A DNA stretch of 32,310 nucleotides from DASSUC01 sp035649895 (GTDB lineage Bacteria > Actinomycetota > Actinomycetes > Mycobacteriales > Micromonosporaceae), in contig DASRIS010000011.1 in the NCBI GenBank assembly GCA_035649895.1, positions 1 to 32,310 on the forward strand, written 5' to 3'. Both the position numbers and the translations under genes were made by a program. Positions 30,301 to 32,310 of this stretch are shown piece by piece (positions within the stretch are counted from its first letter, which is position 1; every line of letters begins with the position of its first letter). The notes below the pieces were generated by a model, which was not told where the DNA came from, did not search any database, and saw nothing but the letters and a program-made list of their open reading frames with translations.

Positions 30301-31640
30301 CTGATCCCGAAGGAGGACACGGCGGCCCGGCGGGGCCGGTCGTAGCCGTGCCAGTCGACCGGCTCGGTCAGCAGCCGTACCGCGCCGGTGGACCAGTCCA
30401 CGTGCGGTGTGGGCTCGTCAACGTGCAACGTGCGCGGCAACAGGCCATGCTGCAACGCCAGCACCATCTTGACCACCCCCGCCACCCCCGCCGCCGCCTG
30501 GGTGTGCCCGATGTTCGACTTCACCGACCCCAACCACAGCGGCCGGTCCGCCGGCCGGCCCTGACCGTACGTGGCCAGCAGCGCCTGCGCCTCGATCGGG
30601 TCACCCAGCGTCGTACCCGTACCATGCGCCTCCACCACGTCCACATCAGACGGTGACAGCCCCGCACCGGCCAACGCCTGCCGGATCACCCGCTGCTGCG
30701 ACGGACCGTTCGGCGCCGTCAGACCGTTCGACGCCCCATCCTGGTTCACCGCCGAACCCCGCACCACCGCCAGCACCCGACGACCACTCCGCCGCGCATC
30801 CGACAGCCGCTCCAACAACAGCACACCCACCCCCTCCGCCGGCCCGAACCCATCCGCCGCCGCCGCGAACGCCTTGCACCGGCCGTCAGCCGACAGGCCC
30901 CGCTGCCGGCTGAACACGGTGAAGGTGCCGAGAGTGGCCATCACCGTCACACCGCCGGCCAGGGCGAGGGAGCACTCCCCCCGCCGCAGCGCCTGCATAG
31001 CCAGGTGCAGCGCTACCAGCGACGACGAGCACGCGGTGTCCACTGTCACCGCCGGACCCTCCAGCCCGAAGGCGTACGCCACCCGCCCCGAGGCCACACT
31101 CGTGGCGTTACCGGTGCCGACGTACCCCTCGAGCCCCTCCGGCACGTGTTGCAGGCGGGACATGTACTCGGAGGACGGCATGCCGACGAACACCCCGGTC
31201 TGGCTGCCCCGCAGCGACGACGGCGCCACCCCGGCCCGCTCGAACGCCTCCCACGCCGCCTCCAGCAGCAGCCGCTGCTGCGGGTCCATGGCCAGCGCCT
31301 CACGCGGCGAGATCTCGAAGAGCTCGTTGTCGAAGTCGCCCACGCCGTCGAGGAAGCCGCCGCCCCGCACGTAGGTCCTGCCCGCCGCCTCGGGGTCCGG
31401 GTCGTACAGGTCGTCAAGGTCCCAGCCCCGGTCGGTCGGGAACGGCGAGACAGCGTCGACACCCTCCACCACCACCCGCCACAGGTCCTCCGGCGAGGCC
31501 ACCCCACCCGGGAACCGGCACGCCATACCCACGACCGCGACGGGCGGCTGCTCCTCGAGCTCCTTGACCCGGCGCCGGACCTGGCGCAGCTCTGCCGTTG
31601 CCCGTACCAGGTAGTCCCGAAGCCGGTCCTCGTTGTCCAT
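24324..31640 (-). CDS. Type I PKS terminal module: KS-AT-DH-ER-KR-ACP-TE
   Basis: A 2438-residue protein with one fully reducing extension module plus release domain. Order: coiled-coil docking (1-32); KS (about 33-460) with DTACSSS, EAHGTGT and KSNIGHTQ; AT (567-860) with GHSQGE and YASH, predicting methylmalonyl-CoA; DH from about 930 with HVVAGVALVP; ER (1438-1745) with HAGAGGVGMAA and LNFRDVLVGLGMY, the tyrosine hinting at a 2S methyl; KR (1750-1960) with LDD (B-type) and YAAAN; ACP (Ser2072, GFDSL); TE (2165-2438) with GYSTGG, an Asp in LIDTHWWDS and a His in VPGDHF. All domains look active, so the last unit is a saturated methyl-branched extension, released by hydrolysis or cyclisation. 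The ATG at 31640 has a weak ribosome-binding site; a 13-codon frame (31688-31647) overlaps the previous PKS stop and may couple translation. Confidence 0.96.
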   Translation of the reverse strand: MDNEDRLRDYLVRATAELRQVRRRVKELEEQPPVAVVGMACRFPGGVASPEDLWRVVVEGVDAVSPFPTDRGWDLDDLYDPDPEAAGRTYVRGGGFLDGVGDFDNELFEISPREALAMDPQQRLLLEAAWEAFERAGVAPSSLRGSQTGVFVGMPSSEYMSRLQHVPEGLEGYVGTGNATSVASGRVAYAFGLEGPAVTVDTACSSSLVALHLAMQALRRGECSLALAGGVTVMATLGTFTVFSRQRGLSADGRCKAFAAAADGFGPAEGVGVLLLERLSDARRSGRRVLAVVRGSAVNQDGASNGLTAPNGPSQQRVIRQALAGAGLSPSDVDVVEAHGTGTTLGDPIEAQALLATYGQGRPADRPLWLGSVKSNIGHTQAAAGVAGVVKMVLALQHGLLPRTLHVDEPTPHVDWSTGAVRLLTEPVDWHGYDRPRRAAVSSFGISGTNAHVIIEQAPDGSGPVVVPGVPVFDGSVGVVPWVVSGGSAEGLVGQAHRLVAVARDADVDMAGVGWGLASGRAVLPHRAVVWGADRAELASGLRSVAEGGALAGNAVSGVVSGSAAGVVFVFAGQGWQWVGVGRELLGCCPVFAARLAECEAALAPLVGWSLTEVLASDDEAWSGRVDVVQPVLWAVMVGLAAVWEALGVVPAAVMGHSQGEVAAAVVAGVLSVADGARVVALRSRRLVDLMGKGGMVSVAAPAAQVTGWLHGLPGSGGVAAVNGPRATVVSGDPGWLAALVAHAEGQGVRAQWLPVGYASHSAQADGVREQIVADLARVTPVTGRVPVVSTVTGQVVDPATMSGRYWFENLRRTVRFDEAVRTTVTQLGYTGFVEVSGHPVLTAHVQDTLDELGVTGAVVGSLRRDDGGPGRLLAGAAQLWVSGVPVDWRAVFAGRSVPRVDLPAYAFQRRRFWLTAPSGAGDPSGLGQAATGHPVLGAAVSLAAGDGLLLTGRLSLRSHPWLADHVVAGVALVPGTAFVELAVRGGDEVGCPHLRELTLRAPLTLPEQGGVQLQVVVAAPDPDGERGVGVYSRPQDAPNDQPWTCHAEGVLSPSPPGTGTGMPDLATWPPPGAEAVDVSGFYPGVAANGYGYGPAFQGLTAAWRRGAEVFAEVSLPEPVRAEARRYGIHPALLDAALHVNGFGPLGHRASRLMMPFTWSGVSLVAAGADRLRVRVTPVGPDSASIAIADAAGAPVATVGSLTLREVSPDQLPTRQAVPADSLLRIDWHPLAVDAPTVGPAVWAVLGDDVFGVGVVVQGAGCPVDAYPDVASLRVVLDAGVPAPRVVLASFGGAAAGDVLSAADTHVEVARALGVLKAWLADERLSGSRLVVVTRGAVATGTGEDVLDLVRAPLWGLVRAAQSEHPERFLLLDLDPVSGEVRVDLTALVGTAVGAAEPQVAVRGEQSLVPRLVPAGGGDALTAPAGAQAWRLGVGQAGTLEGLVLVGASDVLGPLGVGQVRVQVRAAGLNFRDVLVGLGMYPGEPVLGSEAAGVVVEVGEGVSGLAVGDRVMGLVPNAFGPVVVADARVLVPVPVGWSFVQAAAVPVAFVTAYYGLVDLAGVRVGERVLVHAGAGGVGMAAVQLAGHLGAQVYATASPGKWGVLRGLGVAAQRVGSSRSLEFAGRVLAATGGGGVDVVLNSLAGELVDASLGLLSEGGRFVELGRTDVRDPDEVARAYPGVAYQVYDMGQARVERVGEILRAVVGLLEAGVLRSLPVRTWDVRRAGAALRFMSQARHVGKVALTMPPRLDPGGTVLVTGGTGTLGGLLARHLVRAHGVRHLLLASRQGPAAPGAAGLLDELREAGASVAVHACDVAERGQVAALLAAVPAGHPLTGVVHAAGVLDDGLVESLTAGQVHRVLRSKVDAAVHLHELTQGLDLAMFVLYSSGAGVLGAPGQGSYAAANVFLDALAQHRRARGLPAVSLAWGYWARTSGLTSGLGRQEQTRMAHGGVRPLSDEDGLALFDAATGLDEALLVTTRLDLARLRRHSDTQTVPALLRALVKPGTRRASAATGTAGNGTDLATRLAVLNNADRDRHLLDLVREHAATVLGHPNAGSVDTGREFLALGFDSLTAVELRNRLGTATGLRLPATLIFDHPTPATLAQHLGRELGRLGPATGPAGPATAATPAAAEPEVPAAETLSGLFLQACRMGKFLEIGEVLQRAAELRPSFSSPADLTKLPQLVRLSRGSAPPALVCLPTFAWKPSVYQYSAFASALGEHRSVSVLGLPGFMTGEPLPASASALTQVQTEAIRQSVGTEPFVLVGYSTGGYVASAVASELESLGHGPAALVLIDTHWWDSRAGAAFDAWSWRIARGLLERSGQQDRMGEQWGDAWVTARARYLALDFAPPYVLAPTLLVRAADPLGGPAAGLDTAAGSDTAAGLDGTPTGADRQADWHLPHTVVDVPGDHFTMMEGRLAGATARAVEDWLVERFGR
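24481..24534 (-). repeat. 18-bp x 3 in-frame repeat inside the TE domain
   Basis: Three 18-bp units (24481-24498, 24499-24516, 24517-24534) encode repeated AAGLD/AAGSD hexads in a loop of the thioesterase between LLVRAADPLGGP and the catalytic-His strand. The loop lies away from the catalytic triad and looks like an insertion. Confidence 0.92.
25331..25684 (-). repeat. 354-bp near-identical ACP block, copy in terminal module
   Basis: Matches 31957-32310 at a constant 6626-bp offset. Identity is almost complete except for a 45-bp patch at about 25440-25485 (just after the ACP serine in plus coordinates) and isolated bases. It covers the KR-ACP linker and most of the ACP. Confidence 0.95.
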
Positions 31641-31684
31641 GCCGTGTCACCCGCCCAGTCCTGCCAGTCGAGAGGTAGTCACGT

Positions 31685-32310
31685 TCATGAGGTGCCGAGC
31701 TCCTCGTCGAGCAGCTCGAAGAGCTCGTCGTCGGTGGCGACCACGATGGTGTCGGTCTCCCGGGCATCGCCCGTACCGGTCCGCGTGCCATCAAGCCGGG
31801 AGAGCAGTGCCCGGATGCGGTCACCGACGCGGTCCCGGGCGATGTCGTCCGCGCTCGCCGACGCGATCACCGCCTCCAGCCGGTCGAGCTCGGCGACCAC
31901 GGGCGAGGTGGGTGCGGCGTCGGCGACCAGGACCCTCGACCGCAGGTACCTCGCCAGCGTGGCCGGGGTCGGGTGGTCGAAGATGAGGGTGGCGGGTAGC
32001 CGCAGACCGGTGGCGGTGCCCAGCCGGTTGCGTAGCTCCACCGCTGTCAGCGAGTCGAAGCCGAGGTTCTTGAACGGCCGGTCCGCCTCAACGGCCTGCG
32101 CGCCGGTGTGGCCGAGGACGGTGGCGGCGTGTTCGCGGACCAGGTCGAGCAGGTGGCGGTCGCGGTCGGCGTCGTTGAGTACGGCCAGCCGGGTGGCCAG
32201 GTCGGTGCCGTTTCCTGCGGTGCCGGTGGCGGCGCTGGCCCGGCGGGTGCCGGGCTTGACCAGCGCCCGCAGCAGTGCGGGCACGGTCTGGGTGTCGCTG
32301 TGCCGGCGTA
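31685..32310 (-). CDS. Type I PKS, C-terminal end (KR tail-ACP-docking), truncated by window edge
   Basis: The last 208 or so codons of the PKS that acts just before the terminal module. RRHSDTQTVPALLRAL is the end of a KR, followed by an ACP with GFDSLTAVELRN. A C-terminal docking region comes last: a helical stretch (VAELDRLEAVIASAS) and an acidic end (DDELFELLDEELG). This docking type pairs with coiled-coil N-terminal docking regions like the one opening the next protein, so the chain should pass from this ACP to the KS at 31.5 kb. The stop at 31685-31687 overlaps a small ATG frame leading to the next PKS 44 bp away. Confidence 0.95.
   Translation of the reverse strand, partial: RRHSDTQTVPALLRALVKPGTRRASAATGTAGNGTDLATRLAVLNDADRDRHLLDLVREHAATVLGHTGAQAVEADRPFKNLGFDSLTAVELRNRLGTATGLRLPATLIFDHPTPATLARYLRSRVLVADAAPTSPVVAELDRLEAVIASASADDIARDRVGDRIRALLSRLDGTRTGTGDARETDTIVVATDDELFELLDEELGTS
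31957..32310 (-). repeat. 354-bp near-identical ACP block, copy in preceding PKS
   Basis: Partner of 25331-25684. It runs to the window edge and probably continues beyond. Two ACPs of different modules share a near-identical linker and helix-coding sequence, but differ in one short patch preceding the GFDSL helix. Confidence 0.95.

Overview
The window is very GC-rich actinobacterial DNA, with GTG starts, ATGA/GTGA stop-start overlaps and modular type I polyketide synthases (PKS). The style suggests a filamentous actinomycete such as a Streptomycetaceae or Micromonosporaceae member; that placement is inference. It looks like the inside of a secondary-metabolite locus that runs off both ends.

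Layout. (1) 1-3320, minus: N-terminal part of a PKS that opens with an acyl carrier protein (ACP), then KS, an AT, a second KS-AT-type linker, and the start of a second AT at the window edge. (2) 3321-4834: about 1.1 kb with no supported gene, then an acylphosphatase gene and a short promoter region. (3) 4835-15522: a complete amino-group-carrier-protein (AmCP, LysW-type) amino acid pathway in two convergent operons. The plus operon encodes split transketolase N and C halves, a 58-residue LysW-like carrier, two DegT/DnrJ/EryC1 aminotransferases, a LysX-type ligase and a LysY/ArgC-type reductase. The minus operon encodes an ArgG-like protein with an altered PP-loop, a sulfotransferase, a LysZ-type kinase and a LysK-type deacylase. 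A LysE-type exporter (15684-16319) is divergent from it. (4) 16571-20634: a scarred chromosomal stretch with an APC-permease/KdpE gene fusion, an intact APC permease with a small leader ORF, and a truncated MmgE/PrpD remnant. (5) 20806-23336: a two-gene ABC-2 drug-export system. (6) 23342-32310, minus: a short-chain dehydrogenase, a terminal PKS module (KS-AT-DH-ER-KR-ACP-TE) and the ACP/docking end of the preceding PKS.

How it fits together (inference from known AmCP pathways). LysX attaches glutamate to the C-terminal Glu of the carrier, LysZ phosphorylates the side-chain carboxylate, and LysY reduces it to the semialdehyde. The split transketolase adds a two-carbon ketol unit, aminotransferase(s) install an amine, and LysK releases the product, giving a 2,6-diamino-5,7-dihydroxyheptanoate (DADH)-like amino acid as in vazabitide, ficellomycin and azinomycin biosynthesis. 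The sulfotransferase could then activate a hydroxyl for ring closure, and the ArgG-like protein could modify an amine. The ACP-first PKS next door suggests that a carrier-made amino acid may prime or join a polyketide. No adenylation enzyme linking the two is in the window, so this is the main open hypothesis. The region right of 20.8 kb could belong to the same assembly line (it holds the releasing TE module) or be a second cluster separated by the 16.5-20.6 kb chromosomal scar.
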